Below, piece after piece: positions 41,823-50,891 of a DNA stretch of 64,000 nt; the stretch's first letter is position 1; the number at the start of each line of letters is the position of its first letter. The DNA is taken from the NCBI GenBank assembly GCA_947165505.1, contig CAMVAT010000008.1:37167-101166 (forward strand), read 5' to 3'. The notes beneath the pieces were generated by a model. It was not told the origin of the DNA and searched no databases. It saw nothing but the letters and a program-made list of their open reading frames with translations. Both the position numbers and the translations under genes were made by a program. This DNA comes from an uncultured Prevotellaceae bacterium (GTDB taxonomy: Bacteria; Bacteroidota; Bacteroidia; Bacteroidales; Bacteroidaceae).

Positions 41823-42827
41823 TCAAGTGGTTGTTACTATGTCGGTCGTCGGGGTGTCGAAAATCAGGCGTATCAACGGCTCGCGGCGCAGATGCAGGAT
41901 GTAGTCGCTCAGGTCTTCAGGCAGTACGCCACGCACTCCGTCGGGGGTGAACGGTGCTCCTTTCAGCCGGCCGATGATGCCGGCGTCGATGTCGCCCGTT
42001 TGAAAATAGTCGCCCAGCAGGTTGATGGCGGCGATGCGGCCGCCACGCACCTCTGCTCGCACGTCAAACTGCCCCACGCCCTCTATGCGGCCGGTGCGTC
42101 TGACGCCATACCGGGGGTTGTGCCCGTAGATGAACTCATCCGACAGATATTCTTGTTCGATGGCCGCTATCTCGCTCACGGCTTGCTCGTCTAATACAAT
42201 CTCGCCGTCGCACAACTGTTGTCTGACGAAGGCCTGGAAGTCGTCAATGCTGATGTCAAGATGGTCTTTCAGCAGGGCGATATGCTGGCGGACGCTCTTC
42301 ACGCCTTTGCTCTCTAATTTCATGTCGGGCGGGGTGATGGCTGCCGTGATATGCGCCATGTCGGTGTCGAAAAGCATGGTGCCATGCACGATGCTGCGGC
42401 CGGGGATGTGATAGAAGGCGTTGCCCGACACCTTCCTGCCGTCTATCAGCACGTCGTTGCGGCCCGTGGCTTGGGCTTCCACACCCAACTTATACAATAC
42501 CAGCACCAGCAGGTTGATGTAGCGGTTGAAGGTGAGGTTCACGTTCTCGTCGCGGGTGATGTACGACAGCATCACATTGCCCATGTCGGCATAGACGCAG
42601 CCGCCGCCGCTCTTCCTGCGATACATCTCAATGCCATGCGCACGGCAGTAGGCGGTGTTCACCTCTGTCTCGATCACTTGGTTGCGGCCGAAGATGACAG
42701 ACGGCCTCACCCGCCACATGAAAAACAGGTCGTCGGCCACCTCAATGTGGCGCGCGGCATATTCTTCCATGGCCAGGTAGAAACTCAGTCGCCGGGTCTG
42801 ACTCCCGGGTAATGTGATGTATTTCAT
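41823..42827 (-). CDS. lplA: Lipoate-protein ligase A
   Basis: A 334-residue enzyme that activates lipoate with ATP and attaches it to carrier proteins such as GcvH. The N-terminal catalytic domain has RPSVIFGRNQVIETEVN, the RRKSGGGCVYADMGNVM loop and the catalytic-lysine region GRKVSGNAFYHIPGR. A C-terminal accessory domain follows (from about residue 250), as in long LplA/LplJ types. As first gene of the gcv cluster it supplies the cofactor for its neighbour. Confidence 0.9.
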   Translation of the reverse strand: MKYITLPGSQTRRLSFYLAMEEYAARHIEVADDLFFMWRVRPSVIFGRNQVIETEVNTAYCRAHGIEMYRRKSGGGCVYADMGNVMLSYITRDENVNLTFNRYINLLVLVLYKLGVEAQATGRNDVLIDGRKVSGNAFYHIPGRSIVHGTMLFDTDMAHITAAITPPDMKLESKGVKSVRQHIALLKDHLDISIDDFQAFVRQQLCDGEIVLDEQAVSEIAAIEQEYLSDEFIYGHNPRYGVRRTGRIEGVGQFDVRAEVRGGRIAAINLLGDYFQTGDIDAGIIGRLKGAPFTPDGVRGVLPEDLSDYILHLRREPLIRLIFDTPTTDIVTTT

Positions 42828-42882
42828 AGACGCTTTTTCCCCTCATACCTCACGCTCCAGCCCACCACCTCAAATCCCTCTG

Positions 42883-42890
42883 CAAATATA
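42883..42890 (-). promoter_or_regulatory. -7 box of the glycine cleavage cluster
   Basis: TATATTTG on the minus strand, with GTTG (42914-42911) 20 bases further upstream as a weak -33. The lplA start is 56 bases downstream. No glycine riboswitch was recognised in the 168-base gap. Confidence 0.5.
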
Positions 42891-42955
42891 GTCAAAATTA
42901 TCAATACAGCCAACCTTTTCAGACGAAAAAAACGACACCCGATGAAAATAAAATG

Positions 42956-42988
42956 AGGGCCGTTTCAGATTGTTCCTGAAACGGCCCT
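42956..42988 (-). terminator. Terminator of thrC
   Basis: AGGGCCGTTTCAG and CTGAAACGGCCCT form a perfect 13-bp stem with a 7-base loop, followed on the minus strand by TCATTTTATTTTC. It ends seven bases before the thrC stop codon. Confidence 0.85.
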
Positions 42989-42995
42989 TTACGTT

Positions 42996-44318
42996 TTATT
43001 CTTTAAGCAGAAACGCTTTGAAATCTTCAAATTCTTTGCTCATCGGAACACTCTTTTTCTCGCCTTCCATGAATTTGGCCAGACGGGCGGGGATTTCCAC
43101 GTCGCCACCGATGATGGCGTCTGTCTTCTCCTTGAACTTCGCCGGGTGGGCGGTTTCGCAGAACACGCCTATCTCGCCCGGCTGCAAACCTTCTACAAGG
43201 GCCTGGTAGCCGCAGGCGCCGTGAGGGTCGAGGATATAGCCCGTTTGGGCATGGCACTCGCGCATGGCTGCCATGATCTGCTCGTCGCTGTAGGTGGCGC
43301 CGCTGATGTGGGCGCAGATGCGCTCGTGGCTGCCGCCATACAGGTCATATACGCGGGCGAAGTTGCTGGGGTCGCCTACGTCCATGGCGTTGGCCAGTGT
43401 CTGCTTGCTGGGCTTCGGGTCGTATTGGCCGCTCTGCAGGTATTGGTAGAAGATGTCGTTGGCGTTGTTGGCGGCGATGAAGCGCTTCACGGGCAGCCCC
43501 ATCTGCTGACCAAACAGTCCGGCGGTGATGTTTCCGAAATTGCCGCTCGGCACACAGACAACCAGGTTGGAACGGCCGGCGTCGTCGTACGACAGCAGCC
43601 CCTGGCCTTTCATGCGAGCGTAGGCGTTGAAGTAATAGAAGGCCTGAGGCAGGAAACGCGCCACATTGATCGAGTTGGCACTCGTCAGGCGCATCTTCGC
43701 ATTCAACTCGGCATCCATGAAGGCGTTCTTCACCAGCGTCTGGCAGTCGTCGAACACGCCATCTACTTCGATGGCGGTGATGTTCTGTCCCAGAGTCGTA
43801 AACTGACTCTCTTGTATCCGGCTCACCTTGCCTTTGGGGTAGAGCACATACACGTGGATGCCTTCCACGCCCAGAAAACCGTTGGCCACGGCACTGCCGG
43901 TGTCGCCGCTCGTGGCTACCAGCACGTTGACAAGCTCTTTGCCCTCCTGGCGGATGAAGTATTGCAGCAGACGGGCCATGAAACGGGCACCTACGTCCTT
44001 GAAGGCGAGCGTAGGACCGTGAAAGAGCTCGAGCGACCAGATGTCGTCGGTCACTTTCACCACAGGGCAGTCAAACGACAGAGTGTCATATACAATCTGC
44101 CGCAGTGCATCGGCTTCTACGTCTTCTCCGAAAAAGGCGTCGGCCACCTGGTAAGACAACTCTTGGAACGACAACTGGTCGATATGGTCGAAAAATGCCT
44201 TCGGCAACGTCTTGATACGCTCGGGCATATAGAGTCCGCGGTCTTCGGCCAGACCTTTCACTACGGCTTTATGCAGTCCTGCCAAGGGGGCCTGCTGGTT
44301 GGTGCTGTAATAGTTCAT
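42996..44318 (-). CDS. thrC: Threonine synthase
   Basis: A 440-residue PLP enzyme that converts phosphohomoserine to threonine. The PLP lysine is Lys107 in GPTLAFKDVGARF. The N-terminus NYYSTNQQAPLAGLHKAVVK and the region ATSGDTGSAVANGFLG (phosphate binding) are typical, as is VPSGNFGNITAGLFGQ. It has its own consensus promoter and terminator. It stands about 9 kb from thrA and the putative homoserine kinase, so it is uncoupled from them. Confidence 0.95.
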   Translation of the reverse strand: MNYYSTNQQAPLAGLHKAVVKGLAEDRGLYMPERIKTLPKAFFDHIDQLSFQELSYQVADAFFGEDVEADALRQIVYDTLSFDCPVVKVTDDIWSLELFHGPTLAFKDVGARFMARLLQYFIRQEGKELVNVLVATSGDTGSAVANGFLGVEGIHVYVLYPKGKVSRIQESQFTTLGQNITAIEVDGVFDDCQTLVKNAFMDAELNAKMRLTSANSINVARFLPQAFYYFNAYARMKGQGLLSYDDAGRSNLVVCVPSGNFGNITAGLFGQQMGLPVKRFIAANNANDIFYQYLQSGQYDPKPSKQTLANAMDVGDPSNFARVYDLYGGSHERICAHISGATYSDEQIMAAMRECHAQTGYILDPHGACGYQALVEGLQPGEIGVFCETAHPAKFKEKTDAIIGGDVEIPARLAKFMEGEKKSVPMSKEFEDFKAFLLKE

Positions 44319-44352
44319 GTGTGATGATTCGCTTCTATGTTATTTGGCGTGC

Positions 44353-44383
44353 AAAGGTAATGGTTTTACAATAAATTACAAAA
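44353..44383 (-). promoter_or_regulatory. Promoter of thrC
   Basis: TTTG (44383-44380) and TACCTTTG (44360-44353) on the minus strand, spaced by 19 bases; leader about 30 bases. Confidence 0.85.
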
Positions 44384-44400
44384 TAAAATATCGTATTATT

Positions 44401-44463
44401 TCTCATTTCTCATTTATCATTTATCATTTAGCGAAGCGCCTCATTTCTCATTTAGCGAAGCGC
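44401..44463. repeat. TCATTT minisatellite with duplicated TTAGCGAAGCGCC
   Basis: TCATTTCTCATTTATCATTT units followed by two copies of ATTTAGCGAAGCGCC (44427 and 44449). The GCGAAGCG core also lies in the B repeats at 18575 and 31766. Confidence 0.75.
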
Positions 44464-44465
44464 CG

Positions 44466-45572
44466 TCAATGGTTTTTCTTGTAACTGGCCACGGCCCAGC
44501 ATCCCATCGCCATGCCGATGCCCAGCAAGGCTAGCACCTGATGCCAGATGCTCTGCATGCCGCCGCCGCGGATGAACACGGTGCGGATGGCGTCGATGAA
44601 GTAGTGCATGGGGTTGACGTAGGTGGTCAGATAGGCCCACGAGGGCATGGAGCGGGTGGGGGTGAACAGGCCGCTCAGCAACAGGATGCACACCACGAAA
44701 AACCACATCACGAAGATGGCCTGCTGCATGGTGTCGCTGTAGTTGGAGATAATCAGCCCGAACGAGGAGAAAAACAACGCCAGCAACAGCGACAGCAGAT
44801 AGATGAGCCATAGAGGACCCGCACAGGTGATACCATAGACCACCCACGCCAACAGCAGGCTTACCGTCACCACGAAGAGGGCTATCAACCAGTACGGGAT
44901 GAGTTTAGACAGGATAAACGACCATTTCGACACGGGCGTGACGTTGATCTGTTCGATGGTGCCCGCCTCTTTCTCGCTCACGATATTCAGGGTGGGCAAG
45001 AACCCGGTCAACAGCATCATCACAATGGCCAGCAACGCAGGTATCATGTAGAGCTTATAGTTCTGGTGCTTGTTGTATAGCGTCAGTATGGAATTTTGAG
45101 TTGTTAATTGTGAATTGTTAATTCTGAATTGTGAATTGTGAATTGTGAATTGTGAATTGACAATCTGCGAGAGATAGGCACTGCCCATGGCTCCCTTGGT
45201 GCCGTTGACGGCATTGGCGGCGATGAGCAGCGACGTGCGGCGCCCCGACTCCATGTCGCGGCCATAATGCGGGGGTATCACCAGTGTGATATCGGCGCGG
45301 CTGCGCTCGATGTCTTTCAAGGCCGACTCGTAGGTAGGCTTCTGGCCGTTGAAGATGAAGTAGTCTGACGCTTCGATGCGATGAACGATCTGCTGCGACA
45401 GCGTCGAGCGGTCTTCATCCACCACATCTACCACGATGTTTTTCACTTCCTGGTTCATCACCCATGGCATCACGCACATGATGACGATGGGAAACATGAT
45501 GATGAGCTTGGGCAGGAAGGCGTTGCGCCGTATTTGCAAAAACTCTTTGCGTATCAGATATTTCAGTGTCAT
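44466..45572 (-). CDS. ABC-2 type transporter permease (exporter subunit 2)
   Basis: A 368-residue inner-membrane subunit of an ABC-2 exporter like YbhR. One N-terminal helix (about 22-40), a large periplasmic domain (about 45-170) and five C-terminal helices (from ~172) with the conserved EKEAGTIEQINVTPVSK coupling segment. In the periplasmic domain, residues 137-163 (NSQFTIHNSQFRINNSQ) are translated from an AATTCACAATTGT-type minisatellite that is otherwise intergenic. It is seven bases after the sister permease. Whether the insert is tolerated is unknown. Confidence 0.87.
   Translation of the reverse strand: MTLKYLIRKEFLQIRRNAFLPKLIIMFPIVIMCVMPWVMNQEVKNIVVDVVDEDRSTLSQQIVHRIEASDYFIFNGQKPTYESALKDIERSRADITLVIPPHYGRDMESGRRTSLLIAANAVNGTKGAMGSAYLSQIVNSQFTIHNSQFRINNSQLTTQNSILTLYNKHQNYKLYMIPALLAIVMMLLTGFLPTLNIVSEKEAGTIEQINVTPVSKWSFILSKLIPYWLIALFVVTVSLLLAWVVYGITCAGPLWLIYLLSLLLALFFSSFGLIISNYSDTMQQAIFVMWFFVVCILLLSGLFTPTRSMPSWAYLTTYVNPMHYFIDAIRTVFIRGGGMQSIWHQVLALLGIGMAMGCWAVASYKKNH
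45091..45162 (-). repeat. AATTCACAATT minisatellite inside an ABC permease gene
   Basis: Seven or so GAATTGTGAATTGTG-like units in frame. The same motif is found at 48209-48270 and 59608-59655 between genes. Confidence 0.85.
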
Positions 45573-45579
45573 AGACGGG

Positions 45580-46707
45580 TTATTCTAATCGTTGGTTAAA
45601 CTTGGCCAGGGCGATGGTCAGCAACAGCAGGGTCATGCCCGACAGGATGGTCACCTCTTTCAGCACGTCGCCGATCCCCACACCCATAATCATCATCTTG
45701 CGCATGGCTTCGATATAATAGCGAGGGGGTATCAAGGCCGATATCCATTGCAATACCGGTGGCATCGACTCTACGGGAAACAGCATGCCCGACAGCATCA
45801 CGATGGGCATCAGCAGCACCATCGCCGACATCAGCAGGGCTACGAGCTGCGTGCGGGCCACATTAGAGATGAGCAAGCCCAACGACAGGGCCAGCAGGAT
45901 ATAGATGGTGCTCACCACGAGTATCCAGAAGAGGGAACCGCGGATGGGCACGTCGAGCACATAACGTGACATCAGCAGGATGGTGATGAGGATGGTGAAG
46001 GCAAATACCAGATAGGGGATGGCTTTCGCGACGATGACCAGCAAAGGCCGCACAGGCGACACCAGCAGCACCTCCATCGTGCCTCTTTCTTTCTCGCGCA
46101 CAATGCTCACTGAGGTCATCATCGCACATATCAGCATCAGGAGCATGCCCATGATGGCGGGCACGAAGTTGTAGGCCGATTTCATCTGGGGGTTGTACAG
46201 CATGCGGGTGTTGATCATGCCTCCCTGCATGTCGGTCAGCACGCCCATGGCGTAGTTGGTCCACTGTTGCGCCATGTTGGGGTCGCTGCCATCGACCATC
46301 AGTTGGATGCCGCTCTGCTTCGAGGCATAGTCATGACCGAAGATGATGGCCATATCGGCTCGCTGGTCGCGTATCAGCTGCTCGGCTTCCTTCGGCGTGG
46401 TGGCCGTAGCGGTGAGGGTGAAATATTCCGAGGCGGACAGACGGTCAACCATGGCACGGGTGGTGTGGTCGGCCTGCGAGGTCACTACCACGGTGCGCAC
46501 ATTCTTCACGTCGGTCGAGATGGCAAACCCGAAGATGAGCATCATCGCTATGGGCATGCCAAAGAGAATGAGCATCGTGCGCTTATCACGAACGATATGC
46601 TTGGCTTCTTTGACGACAAACGAAAAGAAAGTCGGCAGACCCACCACCGGCCCCTCCCTTGCAGGGAGGGGAGTAGTTACTTTATTGCTTGATATATTCT
46701 TACTCAT
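45580..46707 (-). CDS. ABC-2 type transporter permease (exporter subunit 1)
   Basis: A 375-residue permease like YbhS. One N-terminal helix (about 48-65), a periplasmic domain and five C-terminal helices with the EKERGTMEVLLVSPVRP coupling segment. Residues 9-23 (KVTTPLPAREGPVVG) come from a GC-rich palindromic repeat at 46637-46682; homologues normally begin close to the FFSFVVKEAKHIVRDKR segment. The repeat therefore supplies a new N-terminus. It lies 22 bases after the ATPase gene and seven before the second permease. Confidence 0.87.
   Translation of the reverse strand: MSKNISSNKVTTPLPAREGPVVGLPTFFSFVVKEAKHIVRDKRTMLILFGMPIAMMLIFGFAISTDVKNVRTVVVTSQADHTTRAMVDRLSASEYFTLTATATTPKEAEQLIRDQRADMAIIFGHDYASKQSGIQLMVDGSDPNMAQQWTNYAMGVLTDMQGGMINTRMLYNPQMKSAYNFVPAIMGMLLMLICAMMTSVSIVREKERGTMEVLLVSPVRPLLVIVAKAIPYLVFAFTILITILLMSRYVLDVPIRGSLFWILVVSTIYILLALSLGLLISNVARTQLVALLMSAMVLLMPIVMLSGMLFPVESMPPVLQWISALIPPRYYIEAMRKMMIMGVGIGDVLKEVTILSGMTLLLLTIALAKFNQRLE
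46637..46682. repeat. GC-rich palindromic repeat in a permease N-terminus
   Basis: CCCACCACCGGCCCCTCCCT-TGCAGGGAGGGGAGTAGTTAC, read in frame on the minus strand just after the start codon region. Confidence 0.88.
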
Positions 46708-46729
46708 CTTATGTTGTCTTTAAAGTCTT

Positions 46730-48193
46730 CTACCCCTCTCTCTTTGCCTTTCTCGCCAGATAGGTGAACACATGGTCCATGTCGGGCTGGTCAAACTGCC
46801 GTTTCAGGTCGTCGGGGGTGCCCATGGCACTGATCTTGCCATCGACCATGATGGAGATGCGGTCGCAATACTCGGCCTCGTCCATATAATGGGTGGTCAC
46901 AAACACGGTGATGCCACGACCGGCGGCTTCATAGATGAGTTCCCAAAACTGCCGCCGCGTGGCAGGGTCAACACCGCCGGTGGGCTCGTCGAGAAACACG
47001 ACGCCCGGCTCATGAAAGATGCTGACCGAGAAGGCCAGTTTCTGTTTCCAACCTAAGGGCAACGAGGCTACCAAGTCGTCTTTGTGCTCTTCAAACTTGA
47101 GCCGCTGCAGCAGTTCGGTGGTTTTCGTCTTGATATCATCGTCGCGCATCCCGTAGATGCCGGCAAAGAGACGGATGTTTTCCGCTACGGTCAGGTCTTC
47201 GTACAAGGAGAATTTCTGCGACATGTAGCCGATATGCTTCTTGATCTCTTCATGTTCGGTGCTGATGTCGTAACCGGCCACGGTGCCGCGACCGCTCGTG
47301 GGCTGGTTCAGACCGGTCAGGATATGCATGGCGGTGGTCTTGCCGGCACCGTTGGCACCTAAAAAACCAAATATCTCGCCTCGCTTCACACTGAAACTGA
47401 TGTCATCTACGGCACGAAACGTTCCGAAGGCTTTCACCAAATGTTCCACCTCTATCACATTCTCTCCGCTCACAGTCTGCGGACCTTGGTTCTCGTCTCT
47501 CACGATCGACGGCGGATTGAACACGCTGGCAAACTGTTCCAGCACGGTCTGAGGGGTGTCGATGCCCATGATGCGGCCGCGGTCTATGAAGGCGATGCGC
47601 TCGCAGCGCCGCACTTCGTCCAGATAGGGCGTGGAGGCCACGATGGTGATGCCGCGCTCTTTGAGCATCGACAGCATGTCCCAAAACTCCTTGCGGCTAA
47701 CGGGGTCCACACCCGTGGTGGGTTCGTCCAGAAACAGCACGCTGGGCGAGTGGATGAGGGCGCACGACAATGCCAACTTCTGTTTCATACCGCCCGACAG
47801 CGCCCCGGCTTTGCGGTCTTTGAAGCGCTCTATCTGCGAGTAGATGGCCCGCACGCTGTCGTAGCCCGCCTCGACGGTGGTGCCGAACAGGGTGGCAAAG
47901 AAATGGAGGTTTTCCTCTACCGTCAGGTCTTGATATAGCGAGAAGCGGCCCGGCATGTAACCTACACGGCAGCGTATCTCTCTCATCTGCCGCACCACGT
48001 CGTAGCCATCTACACTGGCGGTGCCGCTGTCGGCCAACAGCAGGGTGCACAGAATGCGGAACAGGGTGGTCTTACCGGCTCCGTCAGGACCGATCAGTCC
48101 GAACAACTCGCCCGGCTTCACCGTCAGCGACACGTCGTCGAGTGCCTTCACCCGACCATACGATTTCGACACATGGCTCACTTCAATACTCAT
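46730..48193 (-). CDS. Two-domain ABC exporter ATPase (YbhF-like)
   Basis: A 487-residue ATPase that drives the two permeases. Domain 1 (about 1-225): Walker A GPDGAGKTT, signature LSGGMKQKL, Walker B VLFLDEPTTGVDP. Domain 2 (about 245-485): Walker A GANGAGKTT, signature LPLGWKQKL, Walker B VVFLDEPTGGVDP. The changed second signature (LPLGW) is normal for YbhF-type fusions. It lies between the HlyD-like gene and the permeases. Confidence 0.93.
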   Translation of the reverse strand: MSIEVSHVSKSYGRVKALDDVSLTVKPGELFGLIGPDGAGKTTLFRILCTLLLADSGTASVDGYDVVRQMREIRCRVGYMPGRFSLYQDLTVEENLHFFATLFGTTVEAGYDSVRAIYSQIERFKDRKAGALSGGMKQKLALSCALIHSPSVLFLDEPTTGVDPVSRKEFWDMLSMLKERGITIVASTPYLDEVRRCERIAFIDRGRIMGIDTPQTVLEQFASVFNPPSIVRDENQGPQTVSGENVIEVEHLVKAFGTFRAVDDISFSVKRGEIFGFLGANGAGKTTAMHILTGLNQPTSGRGTVAGYDISTEHEEIKKHIGYMSQKFSLYEDLTVAENIRLFAGIYGMRDDDIKTKTTELLQRLKFEEHKDDLVASLPLGWKQKLAFSVSIFHEPGVVFLDEPTGGVDPATRRQFWELIYEAAGRGITVFVTTHYMDEAEYCDRISIMVDGKISAMGTPDDLKRQFDQPDMDHVFTYLARKAKREG

Positions 48194-48204
48194 TCCTCAA
48201 TAAA

Positions 48205-48350
48205 GTCAATTCATAATTCACAATTCACAATTGACAATTGACAATTCACAATTGACAATTCACAATTCACAATGGAATATCACACTATTCGTCTCATTTG
48301 GAGCCCCCTCCTTCGGAGGGGGTACGGGGGAGGCCTTACGGGGGAGGCTT
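48205..48350. repeat. AATTCACAATT minisatellite and GC-rich palindrome
   Basis: ATAATTCACAATTCACAATT and AATTGACAATTC units (48209-48270), then CCCCCTCCTTCGGAGGGGG + TACGGGGGAGGC with a second half unit (48301-48350). This fills the 163-base gap between the ATPase and HlyD genes. Confidence 0.85.
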
Positions 48351-48356
48351 TTTCCC

Positions 48357-49349
48357 CTAAAACTTCACCTCACCGTACATCCCTATTTTGATGTTGCCGT
48401 CGTTCTGCACGGCTATCTTCACCGCATACACCAGGTCGGCACGCTCATCGTCGGTCACGATGGTCTTGGGGGTAAACTCCGAGTGGTCGCTGATCCATGC
48501 CACTTGTCCGTCGTATGTTTTTTTGTCACCACCGCCATAGTCGGCGAAGACGGCCACGCGCTGTCCTATCTTCACTTGTTGCAGTTGATGGGATGTGATA
48601 TAGGCGCGGATGAAGATATGCTCAGTGTCGGCCATCTTCAAGAGGGGCTTGCCAGTACTGACAAATTCTCCACGCTCCACATATTTCTCAATCACGGTGC
48701 CTGTGATGGGGGCGATGATGTCGGCATGGGCTATCTGGTCGTCCAACTGCCGTTGCTGTGCGTCGATACCGTCCATCTGAGCGTCTAAGCCCTCCATCTG
48801 GGCGGCGATACCGGCTCCCTGCTCGCTCAGACTGGCATTGGCACTGCGTATCTGGTCGCTCGTGGCTTCCAACTGCCGTTCCAATACTTGTATCTGATAG
48901 TCGATGTCATCCAATTGCTTGCGGGCCACGGCGCCGTCTTTCACCAGTTCGGCATAGCGTTGGCGCTCACGCCGGGCGTTGGCTATCTGCTGCCGGATAG
49001 AGGCGACCTGTGTCTGCAAGTCGAGCTGCTGACTGCTGGTGGCTTGGCGTGTGGCACCCAACTGCCGTTTGTTGGCGGCCAGTTGGGCGCGGCTGCTGGC
49101 TAATTGCTGTTTCTTCTGCGTCAGTTGATAGGTGTCTATCTGTCCCATCAGGTGGCCGCGTTCCACGCGCTGCCCTTCGGTCGCGTCAAACTGTTTCAAC
49201 TCGCCCGTCGCCTGTGCCGAGAGGGTCACCTCGGTGGCCTCGAATGTGCCCGTGGCATCGTATGGCTTCTCTGACTCGCCACAGGCGGTGAACATCAATG
49301 CGATGCCTACACTCGCTAACACGTTTTTGCTTTTTGTCATTGTTCTCAT
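48357..49349 (-). CDS. HlyD-family periplasmic adaptor (membrane fusion lipoprotein)
   Basis: A 330-residue adaptor that links the ABC exporter to a TolC channel. The lipobox FTAC places a lipidated Cys at residue 23. Then a biotinyl-lipoyl half (ATEVTLSAQATGELKQFDAT), a long Gln/Ala-rich coiled coil (about 75-205), the second lipoyl half (IIAPITGTVIEKYVERGEFV) and a C-terminal beta-barrel part (VAVFADYGGGDKKTYDGQV). The layout equals YbhG/YhiI. ATG 49349 is used; ATG 49340 is possible. Confidence 0.9.
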   Translation of the reverse strand: MRTMTKSKNVLASVGIALMFTACGESEKPYDATGTFEATEVTLSAQATGELKQFDATEGQRVERGHLMGQIDTYQLTQKKQQLASSRAQLAANKRQLGATRQATSSQQLDLQTQVASIRQQIANARRERQRYAELVKDGAVARKQLDDIDYQIQVLERQLEATSDQIRSANASLSEQGAGIAAQMEGLDAQMDGIDAQQRQLDDQIAHADIIAPITGTVIEKYVERGEFVSTGKPLLKMADTEHIFIRAYITSHQLQQVKIGQRVAVFADYGGGDKKTYDGQVAWISDHSEFTPKTIVTDDERADLVYAVKIAVQNDGNIKIGMYGEVKF

Positions 49350-49381
49350 GATGTCGTTTTATTACTATCTGTTCCACAAAT

Positions 49382-49450
49382 CTCCCTTTAACTCCCCTTT
49401 AACTCCCCTTTAACTTCCCTTTAACTTCCCTTTAACTTCCCTTTAACTCC
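49382..49450. repeat. CCCTTTAACTC 11-bp tandem repeat
   Basis: Seven units alternating TTTAACTCCCC and TTTAACTTCCC. The last units encode the Leu-Lys-Gly-Ser end and stop of the TolC-like gene. Confidence 0.9.
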
Positions 49451-50706
49451 CTTTCATAAGCACTTTTCCACATTTCTATCTCATGGATGCTCTGCTCGAT
49501 GCGGGCGGCATTCTCGTTGTTGATTTCCTTGATGAGGGCATTGACGTCGATGATGCCGTGGGCCAGCTTCGACTCGGCGGCTTTCCTGACCGAAGAGCGG
49601 AGCGCGACGATTTCCGCGTCTGTCGTCATCTGCTGGCGGTAGCGGGCTGTCTGCTCGTCGTATTTCATCTGTTCCAAGTGGTTGTTGAAGAGAAACACGT
49701 CGCGGTAGTTCTCTGCCGCCTCACGCTGATGCTGTATCTTGGCTTTGTCGTTCTTGTGAGTGTAGAGCGCACCTATGTTCCACGACAGGCGCGCACCCAC
49801 CAACCCGTTCCACGACCAGTGCCTGCCCATCATGTCTTCAAACAGGTTCATGCCGGGATAGCCGTAGTAACCTTGGGCGAAGACGCTCAAACGGGGCAGC
49901 AACTGACTGTTCAACGACTTCTCCTGGGCATCGGCCAACCGCAGACGGGCGTCGGCCAACCGCAGTTCAGGGTGCTGGCCGATGCCTGTACGACTGTCGG
50001 CCAGGGCTGTCTGTGGCAGGGTGGGGTGGGTCACGTCGATGCCGCAGAATACACCCAGCATCCTTGTCAATAGGTCTTTTTGCGATTGCAGGGCCGAACG
50101 CTGCTGTTCGGCGTGCAGCCGTTCGGCTTTCACCGACAGGTAGTCGCACTCGGCGGCGGTGCCGTTGCGATACATCGAGGCGAGCTTTTTCTCACTCGAC
50201 GAGAGCAGCGTCTGCAGGTCGTCGTTCAACTGTATCTGCTCGTCTATCAGCAGCAGTCCGAAATACATGTCAATGACACGCTCTCTGATGCCGTACAGTG
50301 TCACATCTTGCTGTGCCGCTTCCACAGCACTCTGTGCCAACGCTGTCGCTTTCTGATGCTTGATGCTGCCACCGTCGTAGATGGTCTGGTTCACGTCGAT
50401 ACCCACACGGTACTGGTCTTTTTTCAAGCCTTCCATCTCAACGCCCATCTGCTGATACACGTCTTGTATCGCATCGGGGAAGGCGGTCACATCGCTCTGG
50501 TAGGTGGCTTGCGCGGTCAGCGTCACTTGCGGCAGCCAACCTTTGCTGATGTTAGACAGCGTCAACTGGGCGGTCTTGTCTATCAGGTCGTATTGACGGA
50601 TGAGCGGATAATGGCGAGCGGCGGCTTCCTGACATTCCTCCAGGGTCTGCGCCGACGCGCTGGCGGTCAGTATCGCCAACAGCAGTATGCTTAGGGTTGT
50701 TCTCAT
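49432..50706 (-). CDS. TolC-family outer membrane efflux protein
   Basis: A 424-residue outer-membrane channel for the adjacent ABC/HlyD system. Signal peptide MRTTLSILLLAILTASASAQ, then the two OEP repeats of long helices and short strands (LEECQEAAARHYPLIRQYDL at the first; HPELRLADARLRLADAQEK at the second). ATG 50706 starts the signal peptide; an ATG further upstream at 50745 would place the promoter box inside the gene. First gene of the five-gene exporter operon. Confidence 0.9.
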   Translation of the reverse strand: MRTTLSILLLAILTASASAQTLEECQEAAARHYPLIRQYDLIDKTAQLTLSNISKGWLPQVTLTAQATYQSDVTAFPDAIQDVYQQMGVEMEGLKKDQYRVGIDVNQTIYDGGSIKHQKATALAQSAVEAAQQDVTLYGIRERVIDMYFGLLLIDEQIQLNDDLQTLLSSSEKKLASMYRNGTAAECDYLSVKAERLHAEQQRSALQSQKDLLTRMLGVFCGIDVTHPTLPQTALADSRTGIGQHPELRLADARLRLADAQEKSLNSQLLPRLSVFAQGYYGYPGMNLFEDMMGRHWSWNGLVGARLSWNIGALYTHKNDKAKIQHQREAAENYRDVFLFNNHLEQMKYDEQTARYRQQMTTDAEIVALRSSVRKAAESKLAHGIIDVNALIKEINNENAARIEQSIHEIEMWKSAYERELKGS

Positions 50707-50730
50707 AACTGATGGTTTTGATTCATGCTG

Positions 50731-50738
50731 CAAAGATA
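50731..50738 (-). promoter_or_regulatory. -7 box of the exporter operon
   Basis: TATCTTTG on the minus strand, 25 bases before ATG 50706; the -33 position reads ATTG (50762-50759) with 20-base spacing. Confidence 0.55.
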
Positions 50739-50834
50739 CTGGCATTTTTTACATTTGTCAATACCTTTATCATCGAAATCATGTTCTTTTTGTATAATTC
50801 TTGCTTTTTTCTTGTTTCTTCCTGCTCTTTTCCG

Positions 50835-50842
50835 TATTTTTG
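50835..50842 (+). promoter_or_regulatory. -7 box of the AraC regulator gene
   Basis: TATTTTTG, about 50 bases before the AraC start, divergent from the exporter promoter roughly 100 bases away. The shared region is the likely operator. Confidence 0.5.
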
Positions 50843-50891
50843 CAGTCGTATTTTCGTTGACATACCTCATATTTGCCAATATTGATACGGT

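Noticed and set aside
42828..42995. Possible glycine riboswitch before the gcv cluster.
   Set aside because: The gap holds the thrC terminator and a simple promoter box; no paired aptamer-like core was recognised.
49382..49450. 11-bp tandem array as a CRISPR or origin iteron set.
   Set aside because: No spacers, no replication gene; it is a simple minisatellite overlapping the TolC stop.
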